From positions 186,001 through 250,000 of the forward strand of contig JBDSSF010000001.1 in assembly GCA_039928925.1 (NCBI GenBank): 64,000 bases of DNA. The letters are read 5' to 3'. Shown piece by piece: positions 9,522 to 18,182 of this stretch. The notes under the pieces were generated by a model. It was given only the letters and a program-made list of their open reading frames with translations, did no database searches and was not told the DNA's origin. A program made the position numbers and the translations under genes. Numbering within the stretch: the stretch's first letter is position 1; each line of letters begins with the position of its first letter. The stretch comes from Candidatus Saccharimonadales bacterium. Lineage in GTDB: Bacteria > Patescibacteriota > Saccharimonadia > Saccharimonadales > Saccharimonadaceae.

Positions 9522-10351
9522 TGGATTTGTACGACCAAGTCGCCTATGAAAATAGTCGCCATTTAACACTAAGATATTCAACATCATTCGGTATAAGTAG
9601 CCGTTTTTTTAGTAAATCTATAAAAGATCATATCTATGCAATCTATGCGCTTGTCCGTATTGCTGACGAAATCGTTGATACATATGCAGGTATTCATGGG
9701 CCAAAACTCTTGAATGAGCTTGAAGAGCGAATATATGAAACACTGCAGACTGGATATGACACCAATCTTGTTATTCACGCATTTTGCAAGACTGCAACAG
9801 TATATGGCATTGATAGAACCCTAATTAAACCTTTTTTTGACAGCATGCGTATGGATTTAACACCTCAGTTGTATAAAAGTGTGAATTACACTAAATATAT
9901 TCATGGATCTGCTGAAGTTATTGGGCTGATGTGTCTCAGGGTATTTTTAGATGGTAATAGCATTAGTTATAATGAACTTATGCCGGGAGCTACTGCACTT
10001 GGTTCAGCATATCAAAAAGTCAATTTTCTTCGTGACCTCTCTACTGACTATAAAGAACTTGGACGTATTTATTTTCCACAGGTGACTTATGATACCTTTA
10101 ATGAAAAGCAAAAGCAGATTATTATTCTTGATATTAAAAATGATTTTTCAAAAGCAATTTTAGCTATTAATAAACTGCCTAACTCAAGTAAAAGGGCAAC
10201 ATTAATCAGCTATGTATATTACTCTGAACTTCTTAAAAAACTTGAACGTACTTCTGCTGAAACGATCAAGCACAACAGAGTCCGTATTACTTCCATACGT
10301 AAATTGATACTAATGATTAAAACAGTATTGTTTGGAGTATTTAAAAAATGA
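9521..10351 (+). CDS. crtB: Phytoene synthase
   Basis: 276 residues, squalene/phytoene synthase fold. First substrate-binding motif ADEIVD at 48-53 and second motif RDLSTDYKELGR at 171-182, both with the Asp residues that bind Mg-diphosphate. It condenses two geranylgeranyl diphosphates to 15-cis-phytoene. Translationally coupled to crtE (TAATG) and to crtI (ATGA). Confidence 0.9.
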   Translation: MDLYDQVAYENSRHLTLRYSTSFGISSRFFSKSIKDHIYAIYALVRIADEIVDTYAGIHGPKLLNELEERIYETLQTGYDTNLVIHAFCKTATVYGIDRTLIKPFFDSMRMDLTPQLYKSVNYTKYIHGSAEVIGLMCLRVFLDGNSISYNELMPGATALGSAYQKVNFLRDLSTDYKELGRIYFPQVTYDTFNEKQKQIIILDIKNDFSKAILAINKLPNSSKRATLISYVYYSELLKKLERTSAETIKHNRVRITSIRKLILMIKTVLFGVFKK

Positions 10352-11877
10352 GTCAAAAAGTTATTATTATAGGCGCCGGTATTGGAGGTATTGCAACGGC
10401 TAATTTATTAGCAAAGGCAGGCTACGACGTAGCTATTTATGAAAAAAACTCTCAGCCTGGTGGCAGAGCTGGAAAAATGATTGTAGACGGTTTTACGTTT
10501 GACACCGGACCATCCTGGTATTTAATGCCAGAGGTTTTTGCGCATTATTTTTCACTATTTGAAAAGTCAATTGAAGAGGAATTAGACTTAGTACGGCTTT
10601 CTCCCGCATATAAAGTTTTTTTTGAAAACAATACACCGATCACTATTACAGGTGATAGTAAAACAGATACTGAAACGTTTGAAACAATTGAGGCTGGAGC
10701 TGGTGCTAAACTAAGCACCTATATTGATAAAAGTAATGACATTTATCAACTTTCGCTAAAACATTTTTTGTATACTAACTTTTCATCATATCGAGATTTT
10801 ATGAAACCAGATATTTTACAAAAAAGTCACGTGATGGCAGGACTTGCTATTACTCCAATCGATAAATATGTTAGTAGATTTGTGAGTGATCAACGACTTA
10901 GGCAGATATTAGAATACCCAATGGTTTTTTTGGGTTCGTCACCATTTTCAGCACCGGCTATCTATAGTCTTATGAGCGCACTTGATTTTCGCGAGGGAGT
11001 ATTTTATCCACGTGGCGGGCTATACACTATAATCGAGCATCTTGTTTCAATCGGTAAAAAGCTTGATGTTACATATCATTATGATTCACCAGTAAAACAG
11101 ATTAAAGTAAGTCATCAAGCAGCAGCTGGTGTTATTCTGAGCGATGGAACACATGTAGATGCAGACATTGTTATATCTAATGCTGATTTACACTTTACGG
11201 AAACACAGCTCCTTCAGCCAAAGTATCAGTCTTATCCAGCCCGATATTGGAATAAAAAAGAATCAGCACCGAGTGCTTTATTGATGTATCTTGGTTTGAA
11301 GGGTGAGCTATCTGAACTTGAACATCATAATTTGTTTTTTGTTGATGATTGGAAACAAAATTTTGAAGATATTTTTGGGAATAAAAAATTGCCTTATCCA
11401 GCTTCTCTATATATTTGTAAGCCAAGTGCAACCGATACATCGGTTGCACCAAAAGGTTATGAAAATGTATTTGTATTAGTGCCACTTCCTTCAGGAGTAT
11501 CTGTCGCAAAAAAAGATATGGATGGACTCGCTGATAAATACTTATCGCTGATTGAAAAAATTACTGGTGTCTCGGATTTACGCAGTCGTATAGTAGTTAA
11601 AAAATTATTTGGTCCAAATGATTTTGTTAATAAGTTTAATGCATGGCAGGGTACTGCGCTCGGTCCATCGCACATACTGCGTCAAAGTGCAATGTTCCGT
11701 ACACCAAATAAAAGTCGCAAGCTCAAAAACCTGTATTATGTAGGCGGCTCAACGGCACCTGGTATAGGCTTACCGATGTGCCTCATTGGTGCGGAGCTAA
11801 TTTATAAAAGACTGGCGGGTGATAAAATCGGTGGTCCAATCAAAAGTGTCATAAATTTTGTTGGAAAAGTTAAATGA
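10348..11877 (+). CDS. crtI: Phytoene desaturase
   Basis: 509 residues. The N-terminal dinucleotide fold has GAGIGG at residues 9-14 followed by YEKNSQPGGRAG; the C-terminal CrtI signature YYVGGSTAPGIGLPMCLIGA is intact. CrtI-type enzymes use FAD to desaturate phytoene to lycopene. Full family length, no frameshift. It overlaps crtB by 4 nt and crtYe by 4 nt. The number of desaturation steps cannot be read from sequence, but the following cyclase and elongase genes imply lycopene. Confidence 0.9.
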   Translation: MSQKVIIIGAGIGGIATANLLAKAGYDVAIYEKNSQPGGRAGKMIVDGFTFDTGPSWYLMPEVFAHYFSLFEKSIEEELDLVRLSPAYKVFFENNTPITITGDSKTDTETFETIEAGAGAKLSTYIDKSNDIYQLSLKHFLYTNFSSYRDFMKPDILQKSHVMAGLAITPIDKYVSRFVSDQRLRQILEYPMVFLGSSPFSAPAIYSLMSALDFREGVFYPRGGLYTIIEHLVSIGKKLDVTYHYDSPVKQIKVSHQAAAGVILSDGTHVDADIVISNADLHFTETQLLQPKYQSYPARYWNKKESAPSALLMYLGLKGELSELEHHNLFFVDDWKQNFEDIFGNKKLPYPASLYICKPSATDTSVAPKGYENVFVLVPLPSGVSVAKKDMDGLADKYLSLIEKITGVSDLRSRIVVKKLFGPNDFVNKFNAWQGTALGPSHILRQSAMFRTPNKSRKLKNLYYVGGSTAPGIGLPMCLIGAELIYKRLAGDKIGGPIKSVINFVGKVK

Positions 11878-12182
11878 TAGGATTTACTTATTTAACTTTT
11901 TTAGTGTTTGGAATAGTTGGCGTCAGCTTTATTGATCGCCGTTATAAATTAGCATATTGGTGCGATCGTGCGCAGACACTCAGAACATTAGCGATTTGCA
12001 TAGGTGTTTTTATTGTCTGGGATGTTCTAGGCATTGCACTTGGTATATTTTTTCATGGAAATAGTAATCTAAGCTTACCGGTCCGCTTGTTGCCGGAATT
12101 TCCAATTGAAGAGTTGTTTTTCTTAACGCTTCTTTGTTACAGTACATTAGTAATTTATCAGGGAATATCAAGAAAATGGTAA
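11874..12182 (+). CDS. crtYe: Heterodimeric lycopene cyclase subunit (CrtYc/CrtYe type)
   Basis: 102 residues with three hydrophobic helices and the lycopene-cyclase-domain motif FPIEELFFL near residue 76 (PxEE). Split cyclases of actinobacteria consist of two about 100-residue membrane proteins; this is the first half. Ring type (beta, gamma or epsilon) cannot be predicted. The symbol follows the C50-pathway gene order. Its stop overlaps the next start by 7 nt. Confidence 0.8.
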   Translation: MIGFTYLTFLVFGIVGVSFIDRRYKLAYWCDRAQTLRTLAICIGVFIVWDVLGIALGIFFHGNSNLSLPVRLLPEFPIEELFFLTLLCYSTLVIYQGISRKW

Positions 12183-12466
12183 CATACTTAGTTCTCAACA
12201 TAGTATTTATACTAGTCATTTGTATTTTGGCTCGAGTCAAAATACGCCGCCCATTTAAAGCAATAATATTCACGATGATTGCATTGCTGATTTTGACGGC
12301 TTTATTTGACAATTTAATCGTGGGCTTTTCAATTGTTAATTATGATAATAACAAGATACTTGGCATTCGGATCGGAGAAGCACCTATAGAAGACTTTGCT
12401 TATGCATTCCTAGCTGTCATACTCGTGCCATTCATATGGTTACGGCTTGGTAAAAAGAATGTTTAG
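12176..12466 (+). CDS. crtYf: Heterodimeric lycopene cyclase subunit (CrtYd/CrtYf type)
   Basis: 96 residues from ATG 12176, chosen because it lies in the overlap with crtYe. Three membrane helices; the motif FDNLIVG and then IGEAPIEDFAYA are characteristic of the second half of split lycopene cyclases. It probably forms the active cyclase with the preceding protein. In C50 pathways this pair cyclises the elongated C50 intermediate. Confidence 0.8.
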   Translation: MVTYLVLNIVFILVICILARVKIRRPFKAIIFTMIALLILTALFDNLIVGFSIVNYDNNKILGIRIGEAPIEDFAYAFLAVILVPFIWLRLGKKNV

Positions 12467-13313
12467 TAATATAAAGAAATTATTTTTTATCGCACGACCA
12501 GTTTCATGGCCGAATACAGCATACCCATTTGCGGCAGCCTACTTAGTCACAGGCGGTACAATTAGTCCAGTATTTTGGATCGCAACATTGTATTTCTTAA
12601 TACCATATAACTTACTTATGTACGGAGTGAATGATGTATTCGACTATGAATCAGATATTCTTAACCCACGTAAGGGTGGCATAGAGGGCGCCGTCGAGCA
12701 AAAAGCGTTCCATCCAATTATATTGTGGGCGACAATAATCACTAATGTACCTTTTATCATCTATCTGCTCTTCATCGGAGCGCTTTTGTCGAATGTCGTT
12801 ATTTTGCTACTCATATTCTTTGTACTTGCGTACTCTATTGCTGGTTTACGATTCAAAGAAATTCCCATTTTAGATTCTGTCACTAGTAGTATTCACTTTG
12901 TAGGTCCTATGATTTATGCCATGGTCTTAACTGGTTTTATGACAAATTATATCGCTTACGTAGTGGCATTCTTTTTATGGGGGATGGCTAGTCACGCGTT
13001 TGGAGCTGTACAGGATATTATCCCTGATCGCGCAGGTAAGCTTGCATCAATCGCAACTGTCTTCGGAGCCAAGGCAACCACGCTCATCGTGCTAGCTCTC
13101 TACATGTCTGCAAGCTTGATTATTATCATGCAACCTTGGCCATCCCCAATTATTGGATTAATAGGACTTATCTATGTGTTTAATATTTTACCTTACATCA
13201 ACATAACTGACAAAACATCAAACCGTGCGAATAAAGCTTGGCGTCGCTTTATCTGGTTAAATCTATTTTCAGGGTTTGTAATTACATTGTTTTTCATAGT
13301 AGAGTTCATTTAG
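12459..13313 (+). CDS. crtEb: Lycopene elongase (UbiA-family prenyltransferase, CrtEb type)
   Basis: 284 residues, about eight membrane helices. First prenyl-diphosphate motif NDVFDYESD at 58-66, directly followed by NPRKGGIEGA, which is the pattern of lycopene elongases rather than of ubiquinone or heme prenyltransferases; second Asp motif QDIIPDRAGK near residue 185. It would add two C5 units to lycopene, giving flavuxanthin-type C50 products. Start ATG 12459 overlaps crtYf by 8 nt. Last gene of the operon; no strong terminator was seen before the sigma gene. Confidence 0.82.
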   Translation: MFSNIKKLFFIARPVSWPNTAYPFAAAYLVTGGTISPVFWIATLYFLIPYNLLMYGVNDVFDYESDILNPRKGGIEGAVEQKAFHPIILWATIITNVPFIIYLLFIGALLSNVVILLLIFFVLAYSIAGLRFKEIPILDSVTSSIHFVGPMIYAMVLTGFMTNYIAYVVAFFLWGMASHAFGAVQDIIPDRAGKLASIATVFGAKATTLIVLALYMSASLIIIMQPWPSPIIGLIGLIYVFNILPYINITDKTSNRANKAWRRFIWLNLFSGFVITLFFIVEFI

Positions 13314-13577
13314 TCACTAGTAACTTTGATATATGAACATCTATTATGAGATTCATAATGGTGAGTCGATTATTCAAAGATCACGGCATAACAAGTAACG
13401 AGCGAGCGCACTTAGAACTTATGCAAGTTATATTCTTCGATAAGGAAGTATTAATGAGCAGGACACCTTCATGCGAGGTTTAAATATACCGCTTTTTGTA
13501 AAAAATAAACTTATATATCGGACAATAATGTATGATCATTGAGATATTTGAATGCGGAGTTACGTATAATGAGCATG

Positions 13578-14096
13578 ATGGAAGAAAAAGATTGCATAGC
13601 TCAAATACTATTAGGTGATACCGAACGATATCGTGAACTTGTAGAGCGATACCAAACAGGTCTCATTATTCATTGTGAGAATATTCTCAAAGATCGCCAA
13701 GACGGCGAAGATATAGCTCAAGAAGCATTTATTAAAGCGTATAAGAAATTGTATGGATTTGAAGCAAATAAAGCGAGCTTTTCTACATGGCTGTACCGCA
13801 TAGCTACAAACCTATGCATCGACTCGCTCCGAAAGAACAAACGAAAAGTACACGTTAAAGACATAGAGTTTCACCTTGAAGCTATGCTTCCAAAGCATAT
13901 TGAGCAAGAAGAAATTGATCACATACGTAAAATTGTTACAGAACTCGAACCACCAAAATATGCGGAAATTGTCAAAGCTTACTTCTGGGAAGGCAAAAGC
14001 TATCGAGAACTTGCAGAGTCATACGATACGAACACCAGTACAATTAGTACGTGGATGAGCCGTGCAAAATTGCAGTTGAAGGAGAAGCTTGTATGA
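13578..14096 (+). CDS. ECF-type RNA polymerase sigma factor (copy 1)
   Basis: 172 residues. Region 2 (RYRELVERYQTGLI through DGEDIAQEAFIKAY and FSTWLYRIATNLCID) and region 4 (YAEIVKAYFWEGKSYRELAE with a helix-turn-helix) are complete; region 3 is absent, as in ECF sigmas. The start is set at ATG 13578 by alignment with the paralogue at 15588; ATG 13569 is an alternative. TATAAT at 13565-13570 lies 7 nt upstream. It overlaps its partner by 4 nt (ATGA). Confidence 0.85.
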   Translation: MEEKDCIAQILLGDTERYRELVERYQTGLIIHCENILKDRQDGEDIAQEAFIKAYKKLYGFEANKASFSTWLYRIATNLCIDSLRKNKRKVHVKDIEFHLEAMLPKHIEQEEIDHIRKIVTELEPPKYAEIVKAYFWEGKSYRELAESYDTNTSTISTWMSRAKLQLKEKLV

Positions 14097-15316
14097 AAGA
14101 TCTAAACTTCGATGCGCTTTTACTCGCTGCTAAGCCGGGTAGCTATTCAAGGAACCTTAAATTTACGGATACAGTAATGCAAAAAGTGCAGCATTATGAG
14201 ATATTATCGTCTGCCGTTCGTAAAATGGATGTCAATAAAAAGGAGACATTCATTATGAAGCTTAAACATTTACCTCGAATTGCTATTGTGGCAATTGCGA
14301 TAGGAGCCTTAGCGCTTTTAACGGGCACGACATATGCGGTTGTGCAAACAATTCAAGAACATGCCAATATCAAAATTGAAAATTCAAAAACGAACGAGTT
14401 TGGTCGCCAGCAACTTGATGTATCATTTCAAGGATGTAGCCTTCCCAACGACAAGAACACTACCTATGAGCTAAAAGAAGGTGGTGGTTTGAGTGCTGAA
14501 GATGGCGTTAAGGCATTGCAAGCGAGTTGCGACATGGTTCACGTAGGTGATTGGATGAAGAATAACGTATTATCACCTGATCAGCCGCCGGCGTTCCTCC
14601 TTGATCAAGTGGATACAGTAACTGCCATCAGCGATACTTCGATCACTCTCGCTAAATTTGGAGAGAAACCATTTCCTCAATCTTCAAAAGTTCTGCTTGT
14701 GGACTCAATTATCGAACGCAAGGATTTGAAAGTAGGTGATACAGTATTTTACTATCCAGACACACGCAGCCGTACTTACGCGGAGCACGGTTCAAAGGAA
14801 GTGGCAGTGTTCAAAGTCTCTCAGACTGCAAAATACTACGGATCGGATATTCAGTCGTATGTGAGCCCTAGAGGTCCTTGTCACCTTAATCCAGAGCGCA
14901 CATGTCTACAGAGTAATCATATTAATCAAACTACTTTGATTATCGCTTCTGGGGGAGGAAAGCCAAGTATTAATCAAACCGAGGTGCCGAAAGAAGTACA
15001 AGGTAAGCTTATTAGTTACGACGCTTCACAGTTCAAACTGGACGTCGGAAAAGGTGTTATATATACCTTCTCTACTACTTCAAACATTTTTGATTATTTC
15101 AATTGCGTGAAGGTCTACAACCTAGCATCTTTTGATGGCATCTATGCAAAGACAGACCCGGAAGCCCTCAAGATTATTGTTGGTGACAACATTGATTTAT
15201 TTTATCTTGAAGCAGAAGACACCGCTAGCCACGATATTGCCTGGTCGCAAATGACAGGAATAACTTTGCAGGTTGAGCGAATCCCAAATAATCTAGATGT
15301 ACTGAGGAAATATTAA
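14093..15316 (+). CDS. Probable membrane anti-sigma factor with extracellular sensor domain (copy 1)
   Basis: 407 residues. A cytoplasmic N-terminus of about 60 residues is followed by one membrane helix (AIVAIAIGALALLTGTTYAVV) and a large outside domain with paired cysteines and beta-rich repeats (TITLAKFG, KVGDTVFYYPD). Position and 4-nt overlap with the sigma gene suggest that the N-terminus holds the sigma factor, but no known anti-sigma domain was recognised. AAGGAG precedes the ATG. An internal ATG at 14255 has its own AGGAG site and would skip the cytoplasmic part. Confidence 0.65.
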   Translation: MKDLNFDALLLAAKPGSYSRNLKFTDTVMQKVQHYEILSSAVRKMDVNKKETFIMKLKHLPRIAIVAIAIGALALLTGTTYAVVQTIQEHANIKIENSKTNEFGRQQLDVSFQGCSLPNDKNTTYELKEGGGLSAEDGVKALQASCDMVHVGDWMKNNVLSPDQPPAFLLDQVDTVTAISDTSITLAKFGEKPFPQSSKVLLVDSIIERKDLKVGDTVFYYPDTRSRTYAEHGSKEVAVFKVSQTAKYYGSDIQSYVSPRGPCHLNPERTCLQSNHINQTTLIIASGGGKPSINQTEVPKEVQGKLISYDASQFKLDVGKGVIYTFSTTSNIFDYFNCVKVYNLASFDGIYAKTDPEALKIIVGDNIDLFYLEAEDTASHDIAWSQMTGITLQVERIPNNLDVLRKY

Positions 15317-15402
15317 ATATACAGATTAGAATACCCATTTAGGGACGTAAACACGAAATAACAATTAGATAGCATGCATATCTCTGGGATCAAACTAATA
15401 AA

Positions 15403-15428
15403 AATAGAATCGCGAAAGCGATTCTATT
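15403..15428. terminator. Intrinsic terminator after sigma module 1
   Basis: An 11-bp stem AATAGAATCGC with a GAAA tetraloop, flanked by A-run and T-run. Almost the same hairpin recurs at 17364-17389 after module 2. Confidence 0.85.
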
Positions 15429-15436
15429 TAAGGTCT

Positions 15437-15493
15437 ATGCAAAAGCACGATTAGGGACATGGGTCGCATTTTGTGATATTACATCTGGCTGAG
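15437..15493. repeat. Boundary repeat, class B, copy 1 (decayed)
   Basis: Begins ATGCAAAAGCACGATTAGGG and ends ACATCTGGCTGAG. It matches the left two thirds of the repeat at 17398-17477; the TGGCTGGGG core is interrupted here. It lies between the two sigma modules, directly after the terminator, as the copy at 17398 does. Confidence 0.6.
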
Positions 15494-15549
15494 AATACAA
15501 ATTATAAATTTGCCTGCAATATTATAGCCATTATTTGCGTATAAGGAAA

Positions 15550-15578
15550 GGAACACACGAAAGAGAGTTGCGTATACT
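15550..15578 (+). promoter_or_regulatory. Candidate ECF-type autoregulated promoter
   Basis: GGAAC at 15550-15554, a 16-nt spacer, and CGTATACT at 15571-15578. GGAAC with CGT-type -10 is the general form of ECF promoters. The -10 part (GAGTT-CGTATA-T) is shared with copy 1 upstream of 13578, but the GGAAC is not. Confidence 0.45.
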
Positions 15579-15587
15579 ATGAACATA

Positions 15588-16106
15588 GTGAAAGAAAAAT
15601 TAATTATTACAAGAGTGCTCGAAGGCGAAACTGATTCATATCGGGAGCTTGTTGAGCGCTACCAAACCGGCCTAATTATTCATTGCGAAAATATACTCAA
15701 CGATAGGCAGGATGGTGAGGACATGGCGCAAGAAGCATTCATCAAGGCATTTAAAAGTTTGAAAACATTTTCGAGTGAAAAAGCGCGATTTTCTACATGG
15801 CTCTACAGAATTGCTAGCAATCTTTGTGTCGACTTTTTACGAAAAAATAAGAAAGTTTTTAACGTAGAAGATATTGAGCGATACACCCAAGCAATCGACC
15901 CGGCTTATATTGAGATGGATGAAATCGAGAAAGTTCGTATGCTTGTCGAACAACTTGAGCCTCCTAAATACGCCGAGGTTATTAAAGCTTATTTCTGGGA
16001 AGGTAAAAGCTACCAGGAGATAGCAGCCATTTTCAATACAACGACAAACACAATCGGCTCTTGGATTAATCGAGCAAAATCACAGCTCAGGAAGGAACTA
16101 TCATGA
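15588..16106 (+). CDS. ECF-type RNA polymerase sigma factor (copy 2)
   Basis: 172 residues from GTG 15588, chosen because TATACT (15573-15578) would overlap the upstream ATG at 15579 and because it aligns with copy 1. Same domain layout: region 2 (ELVERYQTGLIIHCENIL, FSTWLYRIASNLCVDFL) and region 4 (YFWEGKSYQEIAAIF). About two thirds identical to copy 1 by eye. Overlaps its membrane partner by 4 nt. Likely regulates its own operon and unknown target genes. Confidence 0.85.
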   Translation: MKEKLIITRVLEGETDSYRELVERYQTGLIIHCENILNDRQDGEDMAQEAFIKAFKSLKTFSSEKARFSTWLYRIASNLCVDFLRKNKKVFNVEDIERYTQAIDPAYIEMDEIEKVRMLVEQLEPPKYAEVIKAYFWEGKSYQEIAAIFNTTTNTIGSWINRAKSQLRKELS

Positions 16107-17338
16107 AAGATATGCGACTTAGCGGCATGCTTATAGCGGCAAAATCGAAAAAATATGAATTAAACCACATTTTTACAGATAAGGTCATGGATTCACTCCA
16201 CCCATCTGCAATATTTACAAAGCAAATACGTAGTATGAATGTCAATAAAAAGGAGACATTCGTAATGAAATTAAAACACTTACCAAGAATGACGGCTATA
16301 TTACTCGCTTTCGGAGCATTGTTCTTGCTGACCGGTACAACGTACGCTGTTGTTAAAACCGTTGAAAGCCTCGCGCAAGTCAAAGTGAACCAAACAGGTA
16401 CAAATACTTTCGGTCGAGAAGAGTTAAATGTTAATTTAGAGAACTGTGGAGGAAAGACTACCGACGGAACGAAGTATGAACTTACTAAAGGAAGCGGGCT
16501 CAGTAATGATGATGCAGCCAGAACTCTCCAAGCAAGATGCGATGTTGATGCCATTAACAACTGGATACTCGCTCATCCTCAATGGTCTTCATCACTGCCA
16601 TTTTTAGCTTACAGCAGTAAAGCAGATACTATCAGTTCTATAAATAGTGACTCTATTACACTAAAGGAGGGTGGTGTCAAAAAACTCACGAACGACATGG
16701 TGGTGGTATATGATAATAATGAAGTATCAAAAGATACGCTCAAAGTAGGTGATTCGGTTATTGTTTTCCCCGATGCTTCGAGTCAATTAATGACCAAAAC
16801 TCCTCTCCCTTTGAGTATCTTCGTCGTGTCTCAACCAACTAAATATTACAGTCACGACTACCAATCCTATGTAAACGAACGTGGACACTGCCCTAACAAT
16901 CCTACTCGTGAATGTTTACTTAACGGCAGTAGGGATTACACGGCACTAATGGTTGCACATGGTGGAGCTTATTACGGCCACGTAATCCAGAAGCCAGGAA
17001 ATACCAAGAACGTTCAAGGTAAAGTCCTCTCATACGATGCCAACGAAATAAAACTCGACGTAGGAGGTGGCGTTGTGTATACAGTCCATACCCAGTCAAA
17101 TGTGATCGATACTTATAACACAATCACTGTTTATACGCTTAAATCATTGGACGATATATATGCCTACACTAAGCCTGAAGATATAAAGATCTATAAGGGT
17201 GATAGCCTTGATATAGCCTACGATGAAGATCCTAGCCAGTCCTCAAGCAATATTCTATATTCAAATCTACTTGGCATACAGCTGGTAGTGGAGCATGTGC
17301 CAAACAATACAAATACAGTTCAGTTGAGAAAATATTAG
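16103..17338 (+). CDS. Probable membrane anti-sigma factor with extracellular sensor domain (copy 2)
   Basis: 411 residues, paralogue of 14093-15316 with the same plan: cytoplasmic N-terminus, one helix (AILLAFGALFLLTGTTYAVV), and an outer domain with conserved Cys pairs (ENCGGKT, QARCDVD, RGHCPNNPTRECL). The best conserved stretch spans the membrane entry (VNKKETFVMKLKHLPRM), including an internal AGGAG and ATG (16265). The outer domain differs more than the inner part, suggesting the two modules sense different things. Confidence 0.65.
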   Translation: MKDMRLSGMLIAAKSKKYELNHIFTDKVMDSLHPSAIFTKQIRSMNVNKKETFVMKLKHLPRMTAILLAFGALFLLTGTTYAVVKTVESLAQVKVNQTGTNTFGREELNVNLENCGGKTTDGTKYELTKGSGLSNDDAARTLQARCDVDAINNWILAHPQWSSSLPFLAYSSKADTISSINSDSITLKEGGVKKLTNDMVVVYDNNEVSKDTLKVGDSVIVFPDASSQLMTKTPLPLSIFVVSQPTKYYSHDYQSYVNERGHCPNNPTRECLLNGSRDYTALMVAHGGAYYGHVIQKPGNTKNVQGKVLSYDANEIKLDVGGGVVYTVHTQSNVIDTYNTITVYTLKSLDDIYAYTKPEDIKIYKGDSLDIAYDEDPSQSSSNILYSNLLGIQLVVEHVPNNTNTVQLRKY

Positions 17339-17363
17339 ACTATAGTGAGAGGTATACAATAAA

Positions 17364-17389
17364 AATAGAATCGCTAATGCGATTCTATT
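17364..17389. terminator. Intrinsic terminator after sigma module 2
   Basis: An 11-bp stem AATAGAATCGC with loop TAAT, followed by a T run at 17388-17393. Near copy of 15403-15428. Confidence 0.85.
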
Positions 17390-17397
17390 TTTTGCTC

Positions 17398-17477
17398 ATG
17401 CAAAAGCACGATTAGGGATATGGGTCGCATTTCGCGCCGTCGCATCTGGCTGGGGCTAGTGGAAGTGTTTCGAACTG
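17398..17477. repeat. Boundary repeat, class B, copy 2 (full)
   Basis: 80 bp: ATGCAAAAGCACGATTAGGG, then GGGTCGCATT and GTCGCATCTGGCTGGGG, ending AGTGTTTCGAACTG. On the minus strand it reads GTTCGAAAC and later CCCCAGCCA, similar to a tRNA-Gln 3' end. It ends 9 nt from the stop of the YbaK-like gene. Confidence 0.7.
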
Positions 17478-17486
17478 AAGATATTA

Positions 17487-17978
17487 CTATACAACCGGCT
17501 TAGCTAGACCTTCGACCCTTCTTACATTTGATAGTTTTAGTAGTTCATTTGGGTTGAGCAATATCTTGCTACTACGATTTCCGCCGCCCATGACTACTTT
17601 TAGCTGACCAAACACTGCACCATCAACGTATATCGGAATGTTATCTATTCCTACTGCTGTCACCCCACCAATTTCCATTTCTGAAAGCTGTCGCGTAACT
17701 TCAGCATCAGCAAAGGACGCCTTCTTAACTTCCATCAGTTTTGTAACTGCTTTATTTACGTCTAATCGAGTTGAGGCTAGCACTACACATACTGCATATC
17801 GAGTGGGCTCTATTTTTCTCGATGCAACGATTATTGTGTTGGCACCTTGCTCGATGGTGAAGCCATATTTTTCCGAGAATACAGCCGTATCAGCAAAGTC
17901 AGGATCGCAAGCAATTTCCTCAACCTCAAGATTATTGAGAGTCACAGTATTAGCAACTTTTTCATGTAGTATCGTCAT
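17487..17978 (-). CDS. YbaK/aminoacyl-tRNA deacylase-like protein
   Basis: 163 residues from ATG 17978; a longer frame to 18032 lacks support because TATAGT (minus strand, 17985-17990) sits 6 nt before this ATG. YbaK/ProX-fold features: CDPDFADTAVFSEKYG, RLDVNKAVTKLMEVKKASFA (Lys-bearing helix), and MEIGGVTAVGIDNIPIYVD (GGVxPxG-like). Family members hydrolyse mischarged tRNAs such as Cys-tRNA(Pro). It is a one-gene cassette bounded by a class B repeat downstream and a class A repeat upstream. Confidence 0.75.
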   Translation of the reverse strand: MTILHEKVANTVTLNNLEVEEIACDPDFADTAVFSEKYGFTIEQGANTIIVASRKIEPTRYAVCVVLASTRLDVNKAVTKLMEVKKASFADAEVTRQLSEMEIGGVTAVGIDNIPIYVDGAVFGQLKVVMGGGNRSSKILLNPNELLKLSNVRRVEGLAKPVV

Positions 17979-17998
17979 TACTTTACTATAACAAATAT

Positions 17999-18063
17999 AA
18001 CTCCGTAACAGGAGTTGTTTAAGCATAATCATCTTGGCTGGGGTTAGTGGATGTGTTTAGAAC
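17999..18063. repeat. Hairpin plus boundary repeat, class A, copy 1
   Basis: A 6-bp hairpin AACTCC/GGAGTT (17999-18016) followed by TTTAAGCATAATCATCTTGG, then CTGGGGTTAGTGGATGTG and TTTAGAAC. The right half is the same core as in class B repeats; the left half is shared only with the copies at 22381 and 23826. Confidence 0.7.
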
Positions 18064-18114
18064 TTATAGCGTAAATACTATAAAGATCTAAATATTAAAT
18101 CACTATAGTTTTTA

Positions 18115-18136
18115 CCCGAGATTGAACGCTCTCGGG
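18115..18136 (-). terminator. Hairpin terminator of the 18183-18626 gene
   Basis: CCCGAGA/TCTCGGG 7-bp stem with an 8-nt loop; on the minus strand it is followed by TAAAAACT, so the U-run is poor. Confidence 0.5.
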
Positions 18137-18182
18137 CGGCGTATTTGACAACAACGTTGATCGACAATGGGACCCAGTAGAA

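Noticed and set aside
12134-12175. Upstream extension of crtYf and similar overlong starts (33388, 29906, 31894, 37396)
   Set aside because: Extensions run into the previous gene or across the -10 box; the shorter starts match family length or leaderless promoter spacing.
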